Assembly: GCA_027317945.1 (NCBI GenBank) | Contig: DAHVQB010000006.1 | Span: 1-35,360 of the forward strand | Direction: 5' to 3' | Length of the DNA: 35,360 bases | From: Microcaldota archaeon | GTDB taxonomy: Archaea > Micrarchaeota > Micrarchaeia > Micrarchaeales > Micrarchaeaceae | In this document: one piece after another, positions 24,180 to 32,624 of the stretch | Position numbering within the stretch: position 1 is the first letter of the stretch | How the letters are laid out: each line of letters starts with the position of its first letter | Position numbers and translations under genes: made by a program | The notes under the pieces: model-generated | What the model was told of the DNA's origin: nothing | Seen by the model: the letters and a program-made list of their open reading frames with translations, nothing else | The model's database searches: none

Positions 24180-25064
24180 TCAGCCGCGCTTAGTGCCTGA
24201 AATCTTTATTATTTTCTTTACCTCTTCCTCTACGTCGAATTTCGCCCCCATTCCCTGCAGGTCATAAAGCGGATACGCTATCGATATGTCCCTGAGCAAC
24301 TTTGCCTCTGTTAGTATATCGGCTTCATCTGCGAGGGGCAACTCGGCGTTTATGGATCTGCATGTCATCGAAAGTATATTCTCAGCCAGCGATATGATGC
24401 CGTCATTGCTCACCAGGCCCTCGCTTATTATCCTCCTTGACTCCTCCATCCCCCATTTGTTTTCGCGGCCCATGTCCACGAACGCCTTGCCAAAGGAGCG
24501 CATGAACTCCGCGGCAACCGGATAGAATACCTTGTAGAATATGAAGCCGAACGGCTTGGCGTATGCATCCCTCAGTATCACATTAAGCGCTATGAGCCTT
24601 TCGTATGGATTGCGTATTTCGCTTATGACCCGGAAGACATCGACCAGTTCCTCTGGAGGGACCCCTACCTTGTAGTTAAGCCCTTCTATAAGGTTCTTTA
24701 TCGCCCTCATCCTGGACGCGTTCAGGTCGGCCATTTCGACCAGATACTCCTTGTACCCGGGCAGGCCATCGTTAAACCAATCCACGGCCCACTGCGCCCT
24801 TATCTCGGATATCCTGCTCTCGCAGTAATAGAATATGCTGAGCAGGCGCACGACGGAGCCCATCTTTATTGTTAGACCGTTAGGCAGCCTGATGCACTTG
24901 TCGGTGACCTCTCCTTTCTTCCTTTTGACCTCTATGAAACTCATGGCGCGCTTTATTGCCTTGGCAGGGCTTCCCCTCACGTACTTGTACAGGTACGGCC
25001 CCATCCAGTTTGGCAAGCCGTATTTCTGCAGAACGCCGTCTATCAGTCCGCTATTGTGGTCCAT
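24180..25064 (-). CDS. hypothetical helical protein
   Basis: A 294-residue, mostly alpha-helical soluble protein that I do not recognise. Notable segments are KRKKGEVTDKCIRLPNG near 48-64, FYYCESRISEIRAQWAVDWF near 78-97, and SEIRNPYERLIALNVILRDAY near 149-169, followed by aromatic-rich FGFIFYKVFYPVAAEF. The helix-bundle look recalls ferritin-like folds, but no ExxH iron motif is visible. GGTG 5 nt before ATG 25064 supports the start. It converges on aIF2-gamma with a 12-nt gap, so it is a separate unit. Confidence 0.7.
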   Translation of the reverse strand: MDHNSGLIDGVLQKYGLPNWMGPYLYKYVRGSPAKAIKRAMSFIEVKRKKGEVTDKCIRLPNGLTIKMGSVVRLLSIFYYCESRISEIRAQWAVDWFNDGLPGYKEYLVEMADLNASRMRAIKNLIEGLNYKVGVPPEELVDVFRVISEIRNPYERLIALNVILRDAYAKPFGFIFYKVFYPVAAEFMRSFGKAFVDMGRENKWGMEESRRIISEGLVSNDGIISLAENILSMTCRSINAELPLADEADILTEAKLLRDISIAYPLYDLQGMGAKFDVEEEVKKIIKISGTKRG

Positions 25065-25390
25065 TGCCGCACCGATCCATGCGATGAATAGATCGCTTTA
25101 CGCAACGGCAACCGCAAAAGCAGTCCGTTGCAGATAAAATATAACTGAGTAATAATTTATACTTTACGCTTATGCCTTCAGGCCCGTTAGTGCCATTCCA
25201 GGTCCATTGCCGTGGCATTGAATCGGCATTGCGACAGCTAGTATTACAATGCAAATACGGATAGCATTAAGTAGCGCGCTTTGAGCCGGCATGTTTGCCA
25301 TGCCCTGCGCAACCGCCCTACGTGCCTAGGCATGGGTAGCTTTATGAAACTGCCCGGAACCTGCACTGCGGCCGCCTGAGGCCGGTAAAA
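25065..25390. other. 326-nt gap without a supported gene
   Basis: The left part, up to about 25165, is AT-rich and holds TATA-like tracts that probably drive the 24180-25064 gene leftward. From about 25175 the sequence is GC-richer with many short imperfect dyads (for example TGCCA and TGGCA near 25192-25216). The only frames are very short. No tRNA, SRP or RNase P landmark was found. A non-coding RNA is possible but unproven. Confidence 0.3.
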
Positions 25391-26848
25391 TCATATGTCG
25401 CCCCTCTCCGAAGTGTACAGGAACATCTCATTGTAGGTTCTTGATACCTGGCCTGCCCTTATGCCATATATCGCCTTGACGTTTTTCCTGTATGCCACCT
25501 CTATGAGCCTTTGCGTTATTATGCCGTCGAATACTATTGCGTGTATCCCCTTGTTGAAGCTCTGCACCGTTTGTATGAGCTCCCTTATTGGTACCTCGGT
25601 AAAATTGCCCTCCGCATCGTATATCCTGCCCCTTAGCGTGTCATGTAGCTCTCCGAGAGCCGAAGCGAGGTTTTCGTCCATCGAAGCCTTCTGCTTCTCC
25701 TGATCCTGCTGGGGTGGGCTTTCGTCTATCGATTGTATGTCAAGCTGCTCGGCAGTTGGCTTATTGGGCGCTGCGTTGGGCTGTTTGGCGGATACGACCT
25801 GTTCCACCGCTGCCTGTGGCCTCTCCACATCCGGCTCCGTCTTGTCCTTAGACATCAGCCTTGAGGATATCTCGGATGGGCTTGGGACGCCTGTGCGCGA
25901 TGGGGCAGATGACCTCTGCTGCATCGGCTCCTGCCTCTGCTGCGGCGCGGACGCAGGCAGGCGATGGCCTGGCTGGCTGCCCTCCTCCCTCTGCTGCCTG
26001 TCGCCCTTGTTCTTTAGGTTGTGGAATATCTGCTCCGTCGGAACCCTTGACCTCAAAGACTTTATTATCTCCTTCCTTGTGAGTTCCTCCACTTCCTTAC
26101 CGTCTGGCGCTTTAGCTATGAAGTCTATTTCAGCTGCATTCACTATGCCCCTCGCTATTATGTCTCCTCCCCTGTCGCCGTCCACGAAGAGCGTCGTCTC
26201 CTTGGCAGCTGCGAGGTTTATTATCGTCTTCGATATCGTGCCTGCCGCTCCGCCCACGGCTACGCAGTTGGTTATGTCGTTCCTGAGCAGGTTGACCACG
26301 TCGGCCCTGCCTTCCACCAGTATCAGGTCCTCGCTCTTGTCTATCTCGGGCCCTGACGGCAGCTGGTCGGCGCCATAAGTCGTTACCACGCTGGACTTTA
26401 CGTCCGCTTCGACTAGGTCGCTTATCTCCTTGCTGTCAGGCATCTCAGTGGTTATCAATGTCTTGACCAACTCCTTGGCCCTGTCTATGATCTTCTTCCT
26501 CTTCTCGTTCCTCGTATCCTCTATCTTGTTAATCTTGAATGTAGTCTCGAACGGGCCTACCCTGTCTACGGATTCTATGGCCGCGCCCAGTATGCACGTC
26601 TCGACCCTGCCGAGCGATGATGGAAGGAATAGCTTGCCAAGCGTCCTGTTGCCCGAAGTGGCGGCTTCTATCTCTATCCTGCCTATCTTGCCGTTCTTCT
26701 GCAGCTCCCTCAAGTCGAGGTCGCCGCCCAGCAGCCCTTCTGTCTGTCCGAAAACAGCGCCTATTATGTCAGGCTTGTCTACCATGCCAGATATCTCGAA
26801 TCTGGCTTCTACCATGTATTTTACTATGTCTATGTATGTTTTTGCCAT
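25391..26848 (-). CDS. dnaG: archaeal DnaG-type primase/exosome subunit
   Basis: A 485-residue archaeal DnaG. The N-terminal part has the archaeal signature KPDIIGAVFGQTEGLLG followed by LDLRELQ. The TOPRIM domain shows the catalytic Glu in LILVEGRADVVNLL and the DxD in TLFVDGDRGGD. A long Gln/Pro-rich linker follows, then a conserved C-terminal region ending in RAGQVSRTYNEMFLYTSE. In archaea it makes RNA primers and also joins the exosome. The Met at 26848 (MAKTYID) is preceded by GATGAT; the frame is open to 26875. The linker is longer and more glutamine-rich than I expect. Confidence 0.95.
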   Translation of the reverse strand: MAKTYIDIVKYMVEARFEISGMVDKPDIIGAVFGQTEGLLGGDLDLRELQKNGKIGRIEIEAATSGNRTLGKLFLPSSLGRVETCILGAAIESVDRVGPFETTFKINKIEDTRNEKRKKIIDRAKELVKTLITTEMPDSKEISDLVEADVKSSVVTTYGADQLPSGPEIDKSEDLILVEGRADVVNLLRNDITNCVAVGGAAGTISKTIINLAAAKETTLFVDGDRGGDIIARGIVNAAEIDFIAKAPDGKEVEELTRKEIIKSLRSRVPTEQIFHNLKNKGDRQQREEGSQPGHRLPASAPQQRQEPMQQRSSAPSRTGVPSPSEISSRLMSKDKTEPDVERPQAAVEQVVSAKQPNAAPNKPTAEQLDIQSIDESPPQQDQEKQKASMDENLASALGELHDTLRGRIYDAEGNFTEVPIRELIQTVQSFNKGIHAIVFDGIITQRLIEVAYRKNVKAIYGIRAGQVSRTYNEMFLYTSERGDI

Positions 26849-27242
26849 GCTGATCATCTTTTCGTGAAACACCAAATGGCATAGTCACGGAGGATCCTAT
26901 TCGGTAGCAGGAATAGCGCTTACGCTTCAGGCCGTTTACCGGTCAAAGGCGCGGCTAGAAAGCTAACCGTGCGAAGAATAGTAAAGCATGAAACATAATT
27001 CACTATTTAACCACCGAAACCTCAATGACTATACGATACTATTATAATACAGGCAATATTTAAATGTGCCTATTGGGCAATTTCTGATGTCATAAGGCAG
27101 TAAAATCTGCAGATTTGACGCCTAGTCGGGATAGGATATTACAGGATGGATATATACGGCGAAAGTAGCCAAAAGGCAAGAAAAGTGCATGAAATGCATG
27201 CCGCATCGCTGAACCTTTCCTACAGCGGTCAGACAAACATGG
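26849..27242. other. 394-nt intergenic region
   Basis: It holds the dnaG promoter side (27000-26849, minus) and a plus-strand TATA-like ATATTTAAATG at about 27057-27067. A weak dyad, CGGCTAG/CTAACCG, lies at about 26952-26969. The stretch after the TATA box could be a short RNA. A 47-codon frame starting at 27146 runs into the hjc end and is too weak to call. No known RNA family was recognised. Confidence 0.3.
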
Positions 27243-27716
27243 TTAGGCTATCTCTACCTCCACTTCAGAATCCTCTTCATTGGACATAGAGTCTTCAGCG
27301 ATTGAGGCTGACCCGTCATCCAGCGCCAGACCCTCGCTCAGTATCGCCTCCAGCGTCCTTGATATCTCAAGCGCGGTCTTCCGCGTCACGGTATAGTTCT
27401 TCTCCGCCAGCCTGAGTTCGCCAAGCCTTATGAAAAACCAGCCCTTGCCGCTCATGCGCCATGCTATGAAGGTGTCCATGCCTGTGTTCTTCTCCCACTC
27501 AACCAAGACCTCGTACTTGTCCGGCTCAATTGAGAGGCTGGTATTGTCCCATGCCTTGCACTCGAAAGCGAAGCCCTTCCTGCCCTTCATGGCTATTATG
27601 TCCGGGCTTATCGCATTAACGCCGCTTCCCGCACTCCTCATAACCGAGTACTTTCTCGTGTAGAACTCGTTCAAGAGTTCCCTCTCGCCTCTAGCACCCT
27701 TTGCATACCTAGTCAC
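27243..27716 (-). CDS. hjc: Hjc Holliday junction resolvase
   Basis: A 157-residue archaeal resolvase that cuts four-way DNA junctions. The catalytic set of the PD-(D/E)XK fold is present: Glu11 in ARGERELL, Asp39 in SPDIIA and Glu52-x-Lys54 in FECKAW. RSAGSG near 27-32 is the DNA-contact loop. About 35 extra residues at the C-terminus are acidic (SNEEDSEVEVEIA), an extension not needed for catalysis. It starts with GTG 27716. Confidence 0.93.
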   Translation of the reverse strand: MTRYAKGARGERELLNEFYTRKYSVMRSAGSGVNAISPDIIAMKGRKGFAFECKAWDNTSLSIEPDKYEVLVEWEKNTGMDTFIAWRMSGKGWFFIRLGELRLAEKNYTVTRKTALEISRTLEAILSEGLALDDGSASIAEDSMSNEEDSEVEVEIA

Positions 27717-27801
27717 TGAATCGCCGTAAATATATCGATTGCAATGATTTTTAATGTTTTCCTATGGCGAGGCTTTGCTACCAAAGTACGAGAATAAGGC
27801 T

Positions 27802-27833
27802 ACTTTAGGAGCAGATTTGTAACTTTAGGAGCA
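27802..27833. repeat. 12-bp direct repeat
   Basis: ACTTTAGGAGCA occurs at 27802-27813 and 27822-27833, 20 bp apart (two helical turns). It lies between the AT-rich orphan gene and hjc and could be a tandem binding site or a recombination scar. Confidence 0.5.
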
Positions 27834-27855
27834 AGCATTAGCTCGTTTATCTAAG

Positions 27856-28308
27856 CTATAATTGGTCAATACTTCTTTTCATATAATCCCGCACTTCTTC
27901 TGGTGTAGGTCCTTCCGTTGAAGAGAAGGTAATTGGTGCCCAATGTGGTGTTTTGTATTGCTTTCGGGGATCTTTTGCTATTGGAAGGGTTAATGCTTTG
28001 CCATCAATCAAATAGCATAAAGTGGCCATTTCACCTGCTCCAGTAACGTGTATCTTTTTTTCTTCAGTTAGGGCAGCGTATGCTGCCAAAACAAGGGCAT
28101 TTTTTGTTGCCCAGAGGATAACATTTTCATTATTTGGAAGTGCCTGTGTAACATTACCATAACTTTCATCTACAAATCTATTAGCCGTCATGAACTTTTC
28201 TAATTCTACAAAGCTAGTACCTTGATGAAACTTTATATATTCATATGCCTTATCCTTAATTACTCCAAAGTTCTTATGTGCGTTCGCAATATCCTGCATC
28301 GTAGTCAT
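27856..28308 (-). CDS. orphan protein in AT-rich island
   Basis: A 150-residue protein that I do not recognise. The first 70 residues look like a helical, winged-helix-like region (FGVIKDKAYEYIKFHQGTSFVELEKFM). The rest holds a hydrophobic helix (NALVLAAYAALTEEKK) and strands with ITFSSTEGPTPEEVRDYM. The DNA is visibly more AT-rich than its neighbours and uses ATT and TTT where they use ATA and TTC, which suggests recent arrival by transfer. GTGA 6 nt before ATG 28308 supports translation. It is alone, with a direct repeat beyond its 3' end and 260 nt of AT-rich DNA beyond its 5' end. Confidence 0.65.
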   Translation of the reverse strand: MTTMQDIANAHKNFGVIKDKAYEYIKFHQGTSFVELEKFMTANRFVDESYGNVTQALPNNENVILWATKNALVLAAYAALTEEKKIHVTGAGEMATLCYLIDGKALTLPIAKDPRKQYKTPHWAPITFSSTEGPTPEEVRDYMKRSIDQL

Positions 28309-28568
28309 ACTCGTTCACTAAGCATATCAATCTTCATAAGAGATATAATAACATTTGGATTAAAGTGGCTCTTTACCTAAAAACAAAAATTACGAATAAT
28401 AAAAATGCAAGTTAATGATTAATATTGCAAAGTACTATGGCGATGTGAGAATCATGTCCGGATATGCCATGAGCAAACCGTTCACTGCGCACATAGGCTA
28501 CATGCAAACTAAATTTATAATTATCCTGATAAATCAATTACGTGGATTTAATCAAACGAGGTAGTTAG

Positions 28569-29801
28569 ATGGAAAAACTTTTCCGACATGATATAGATGA
28601 CCTTGGGGCCTTCTACCATTTCTCCGATGAGGAACTGAAGGTGCTGGACAACGTTGACAAGGCAGTTGAGGAGCTTTCGGTATCAGAAATGGAATGCTAC
28701 CTTGACCACAAGGTCAATGTGGAAGGGCCAAGGATAGCAAAGAAGTACGGGCTGCAGCGCATACCGATAAAAAAGGAGTATGGCGGCTTGGGCATGGCGC
28801 CGCTCGTTTCCGCGCTTGCAAAGATGAGGTGCGGGCAGATAGGGCTGGGCTTCTCCAGTTATCTCAACGTACAGCTTTTCCTCACCGAGCTAACCTTGCA
28901 GAGGTGGGGAAGCGACGAGCAGAAATCCAAGTACCTGAAACCCGCAGTCAATGGCGATTCAATACTGGCATTCGGGCTCACGGAACCGGAGGTAGGCAGC
29001 AACCCTGCGTCGATGAAGACAACGTTCGAGAGCAAGGGAGGCAAGTATGTAATCAACGGGTCCAAGTACCTGATTACCAACGGGCAGCGTGCGGACCACG
29101 CGATAGTGTTTGCAAGGGAGAAAGGCAATACCGAACCCAACGGCGGCATAACGGCGTTCCTTGTAGACACGAAGAGCGCAGGCTTCAGCGTGGCGCTGGA
29201 GCTGAGGGAGAAGATAGGCCTATTCACCTCCGATACGGCAATGCTAGAGTTCAAGGATCTTGAGGTTTCCGAGGAGGACATCATCGGGCCGAAGGGCAAA
29301 GGGCTTCCGGTAGCGTACTCTGCACTGCTCAACGGAAGGGTAGGCATAGCATCCGGATGCGTAGGCATAATAGAGGGCTGCATGTCTGCAGTGATAGAAA
29401 GGGCGAAGGAGAGGGTGCAGTTCGGCAAGCCGATAGGCAAGCACCAGCTCATACAAAAGCACATCGCCGAGATAAGGCAGAACCTGGAGATGGCCCGCTG
29501 GCCAACATACGTAGCAGCGATGAAGAAGGCGGAGTACGAGAAGGATCCGAGCAACAAGCAGCTGCTCGAGGAGACTGACTTGCGCGCATCGCTCGCGAAG
29601 AAGATAGCCTCCAGGCTTGCTTTCGACTCTGCGGATCATGCCGTGCAGATATTCGGCGGGTTCGGATACTCTCTCCTGTCCCCCGTAGGCAGACTATTCT
29701 GCGACAGCAGGGTCACTAGGATATACGAGGGTTCGGATGAGATACAGGAGCTGAAGATAGCGTCGATTATGCTCGGGAAGGGATTCGAAGCGTTTGAATA
29801 G
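28569..29801 (+). CDS. acyl-CoA dehydrogenase
   Basis: A 410-residue FAD enzyme that makes trans-2-enoyl-CoA in fatty acid or amino acid breakdown. Visible are LTEPEVGSNP (flavin and substrate), YLITNGQRADHAIVFAR, RVQFGKPIGKHQLIQ, VQIFGGFGYS, and the C-terminal RIYEGSDEIQ with the probable catalytic Glu387. The N-terminal 40 or so residues are longer than in many homologs. GAGGT precedes ATG 28569. It stands alone, and no other beta-oxidation gene is in the window. Confidence 0.94.
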   Translation: MEKLFRHDIDDLGAFYHFSDEELKVLDNVDKAVEELSVSEMECYLDHKVNVEGPRIAKKYGLQRIPIKKEYGGLGMAPLVSALAKMRCGQIGLGFSSYLNVQLFLTELTLQRWGSDEQKSKYLKPAVNGDSILAFGLTEPEVGSNPASMKTTFESKGGKYVINGSKYLITNGQRADHAIVFAREKGNTEPNGGITAFLVDTKSAGFSVALELREKIGLFTSDTAMLEFKDLEVSEEDIIGPKGKGLPVAYSALLNGRVGIASGCVGIIEGCMSAVIERAKERVQFGKPIGKHQLIQKHIAEIRQNLEMARWPTYVAAMKKAEYEKDPSNKQLLEETDLRASLAKKIASRLAFDSADHAVQIFGGFGYSLLSPVGRLFCDSRVTRIYEGSDEIQELKIASIMLGKGFEAFE

Positions 29802-29832
29802 AACCGGATTTTGGTTAAAGAGGTGACATCCT

Positions 29833-29875
29833 CCCACCCGTGAACGGTGTGGGATTTCCCGCTCACTTTGTTAAA
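29833..29875 (-). mobile_element. IS200/IS605-type terminal hairpin, copy B
   Basis: Near-identical twin of the 100-142 repeat. The single altered stem pair is G-C here and A-T there, so the fold is kept. On the minus strand it ends GGGAGGATGTCAC, the classic IS1341/IS605 right-end form. The 7-mer GTTAAAG occurs on both sides (29814-29820 and 29870-29876), 49 bp apart, perhaps a target trace. The helicase stop codon at 29871-29873 lies inside the repeat. No transposase gene is adjacent. Confidence 0.65.
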
Positions 29876-31436
29876 GGGTTAAGGGCCGCTGCCCTGCGTT
29901 GGCCTTCCTGGCGGAGTAGCTTGAGGCGGCCATGGTGGCCTTTATCCTCATGAGTATGTCGCGCATCCTCTTCTCCCTCATCCTTGAGACCAACAGGTAC
30001 ATCTCGTCCTTTGTGCCCTTGGTCACCATTGTTATGACTTCGCCGAACTTCATGCGGCCTGCCCGGCCTTTGCGCTGTATGCTCCTTATCTCGCTCGGCA
30101 CCGGCTCATAGAATACGACGGCATCCACGCTGGGTATGTCAAGCCCTTCCTCGCCTATGGACGTGGCGACCAGTATCCTGAACTTGCCCTGCCTGAAATC
30201 CTCTATCGCCTGCTGCTGCTGGGATTGGGTAATGCCTTCCTTCTTGCCGACGAATATCATGGAATTAAGCATGTTCTTTAGCAGCATTTCTGATATCATC
30301 TTTGCGGTGGAACGGTATTGCGCGAACACTATGACGCTCTTGTCGCTGAGCTGCCCCTTGAGCAGCTCTATGAGGGCGAACACCTTCTGGTGCTCCTGGC
30401 CGTTCGCAACTGCCGCCTGAACCATCGAGAGAGCGCTGTTGACCTCCTTGTTGTTCAGTATGCTCTTGACAACCCTGCTCTTCAGCTCCTTGCCCTGCAG
30501 CGACTCGAAGTACTTGACGAACGGGGTGAGGCCCTCCGTACTTATTAAGTCATACGCGTGGACCAGGTCGAGAACGTAAACGTAGTTGAACAGAGCATTG
30601 AACTTGTAATTGCTGGCCTGTATCTTGTCTATGTTCCTGCCTATGTCGATGAGCCTGCCCTTCGGCATGTTCTCGAATTTGCTGAAAGGGCTCAGCCCGG
30701 TCCTGTAAAGGTTGCCAAGATGCAGGTCTATTATCGGCTTAAGCATGCCAAGTACCGAATCGATGAGCTGGCTCTTCTTGACATACAACACGCTCATCTC
30801 TTTGTCCATGACGTACGGTTCCACATCCGGGTCGATTGAGACCCTCAGCTCTATGTTCTCGACGCCCAACGCCCCTACCAGCGCGTCTATCTTCTTCTTG
30901 TTGCTGCCCGGAGACGCGGTCAGGCCGAGTAGCTGCACGCCCTTCAGCTTCGCTTCGTCCGCTATGTACGTGTAGGCGTACTTGCCCACCGCCTTGTGGC
31001 ATTCATCGAATATTATTATGCCGAATTCGTCAAGCGAGAGCGCACCGGACTTGAGGTCGTTCGCTATCGTCTGCGGCGTAGCCGCAATGACCCTGGCACT
31101 GGCGTTCTGCTCCTTCCTTGCTGCGCGTGCGGACGCTCCGGTCAGCAGCGCTATCGAAGTGGGCTCGATGTTGAGCATCCTCACCAATGAATTGTAGTGC
31201 TGCTCGCTTAGGGGCTTTGTAGGGGCCATGAGCATTGCGCGCTTTCCCTCGCTCAGCGCCCTTGCTATGGAGAGTATCGCTATTAGCGTCTTGCCAAGGC
31301 CCGTAGGCAGTACAACCAGGGTATTCTTGCCTGCGCCTATGCTAGAAGCTATGTTTATCTGGTAGCTCCTAGGCTCTACCAGTTCTGTATGCACTAGCTT
31401 TGTGCAGTCGCCCAGCTCATCCCATAATGGGGCCAT
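29871..31436 (-). CDS. hef: Hef/MPH1-type SF2 helicase without nuclease domain
   Basis: A 521-residue SF2 helicase. Motif I is VLPTGLGKT (42-50), motif II DECH in IIIFDECHKAVG, motif III LTASPGS, and motif VI SIQRKGRAGR after EEGLDIPSVDAV. A helical insert between the two RecA domains is typical of Hef/MPH1/FANCM, which process stalled forks. Euryarchaeal Hef adds an ERCC4 nuclease and HhH part (about 750 residues in total); none is present here. Some archaeal lineages naturally lack it, but this gene ends in an IS-type repeat that supplies its stop, so truncation is possible. Confidence 0.9.
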   Translation of the reverse strand: MAPLWDELGDCTKLVHTELVEPRSYQINIASSIGAGKNTLVVLPTGLGKTLIAILSIARALSEGKRAMLMAPTKPLSEQHYNSLVRMLNIEPTSIALLTGASARAARKEQNASARVIAATPQTIANDLKSGALSLDEFGIIIFDECHKAVGKYAYTYIADEAKLKGVQLLGLTASPGSNKKKIDALVGALGVENIELRVSIDPDVEPYVMDKEMSVLYVKKSQLIDSVLGMLKPIIDLHLGNLYRTGLSPFSKFENMPKGRLIDIGRNIDKIQASNYKFNALFNYVYVLDLVHAYDLISTEGLTPFVKYFESLQGKELKSRVVKSILNNKEVNSALSMVQAAVANGQEHQKVFALIELLKGQLSDKSVIVFAQYRSTAKMISEMLLKNMLNSMIFVGKKEGITQSQQQQAIEDFRQGKFRILVATSIGEEGLDIPSVDAVVFYEPVPSEIRSIQRKGRAGRMKFGEVITMVTKGTKDEMYLLVSRMREKRMRDILMRIKATMAASSYSARKANAGQRPLTL

Positions 31437-31534
31437 AACAAAGGATTATGATTCAAACAATTTATAATGTTAGTAAGGAAGTGAGCGGATTAAGCGATTG
31501 TTATTTAAATTTTAAACCATAAGACATTGTTGGC

Positions 31535-31606
31535 GCTGCAATAGCTCAGTGGGAGAGCGCCCCGCTGAAGACGGGGCGGTCGCAGGTTCAAATCCTGCTT
31601 GCGGCA
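31535..31606 (+). tRNA. tRNA-Phe (anticodon GAA)
   Basis: A 72-nt tRNA. The acceptor GCTGCAA pairs with TTGCGGC, with one T-G pair. The D arm is GCTC/GAGC. The anticodon stem CCCCG/CGGGG encloses CTGAAGA, giving GAA. The T arm is GCAGG TTCAAAT CCTGC, with discriminator A and no CCA. TTATTTAAAT at 31501-31510 is the likely TATA box. Confidence 0.95.
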
Positions 31607-31755
31607 ATCATTTTTCTTGGGCAGCATGGTGCGTTTGCCGCGCCGTGGGCCCGGTCAAAACATCTTTGACAGCCAGTGCTATGTCAAGATATGTTTGGTG
31701 GGCCAGTTCCGCTTTGGCTCTGCACGAAGATGACACGGCGCAGCAAGCAAGAGGG

Positions 31756-32616
31756 TCAATTGCCCTCCTTTAGCAATGCAGGTATGTCCTGCGGATACTG
31801 CGCCACTTTCACGCCTGCGGCATTAAGCGCCTTTATCTTGGAATCGGCAGTGCCCTTGCCCCTGCTTATTATGGCCCCGGCGTGTCCCATCCTTTTTCCT
31901 GGAGGCGCGCTCCGGCCGGCTATGTAGGCAACGACCTTTTTCTTGAAGCCCTGCTTTATGTATTCGGCGGCGTCCTCTTCTGCAGTGCCGCCTATCTCTC
32001 CGACAAGCACCACAGAATTCGTATCCTTGTCGTCCTTCAGAGCCTTAAGCATGTCAAGGAAACTCAACCCTACAACCGCGTCACCGCCCAGACCAAGCAC
32101 GGTGCTCTGTCCCATTCCGGCATCGGTAAGCGCCTTTACTATCTCGTAGGTAAGGGTGCCGCTCCTGGACACTACTGCGACATCGCCCTTCTTGAATATG
32201 TGATTGGGCATTATGCCCATCTTTGACTCGAATGGCACGGTTAGGCCGGGGCCGTTGGGCCCTATCAGGGTGATGCCGTTCCTCTTCGCGTTAGCGTACA
32301 TCTCCATCTCGTCGTGCTTTGGTACGTGCTCTGTTAGTATGTATATGAGCTTTATGCCGCCTGCCATGGCCTCGAAGAATGCGTCCTTCACGAATGGCGC
32401 GGGCACGCTTATCATGCTGGCGTCAGGCTTGAGGTGCATGCACTCTGCAACAGTATCGAAAACCGGAATCCCGTTCACTGCGGTGCCGCCCTTGCCGGGG
32501 GTTATGCCCGCTACCACGTTAGCTCCGAACCTGACCATCTCCGCGCTATGGAAGGAACCCTGATGCCCTGTTATGCCCTGCACTATTATCTTGCTATTTT
32601 TATCTATGAATACCAT
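31756..32616 (-). CDS. sucD: succinyl-CoA synthetase alpha subunit
   Basis: A 286-residue subunit that binds CoA and carries the phospho-histidine. The N-terminal Rossmann region has GITGHQGSFH (14-23). VVSRSGTLTYEIV lies in the middle, and the phosphorylated His is in GHAGAIISRGKG. Length is normal. Its ribosome site TAGGTG overlaps the sucC stop, and the start is 8 nt after sucC, so the two are coupled. Together they make ATP or GTP from succinyl-CoA in the TCA cycle. Confidence 0.96.
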   Translation of the reverse strand: MVFIDKNSKIIVQGITGHQGSFHSAEMVRFGANVVAGITPGKGGTAVNGIPVFDTVAECMHLKPDASMISVPAPFVKDAFFEAMAGGIKLIYILTEHVPKHDEMEMYANAKRNGITLIGPNGPGLTVPFESKMGIMPNHIFKKGDVAVVSRSGTLTYEIVKALTDAGMGQSTVLGLGGDAVVGLSFLDMLKALKDDKDTNSVVLVGEIGGTAEEDAAEYIKQGFKKKVVAYIAGRSAPPGKRMGHAGAIISRGKGTADSKIKALNAAGVKVAQYPQDIPALLKEGN

Positions 32617-32624
32617 TTGAACAC

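Noticed and set aside
27146-27289. 47-codon plus-strand frame beginning MDIYGESSQKARK
   Set aside because: It overlaps the end of hjc on the other strand and has no clear start signal; too weak to call.
28454-28564. 36-residue frame before the acyl-CoA dehydrogenase
   Set aside because: Short, no ribosome site, and it covers the likely promoter of the dehydrogenase.
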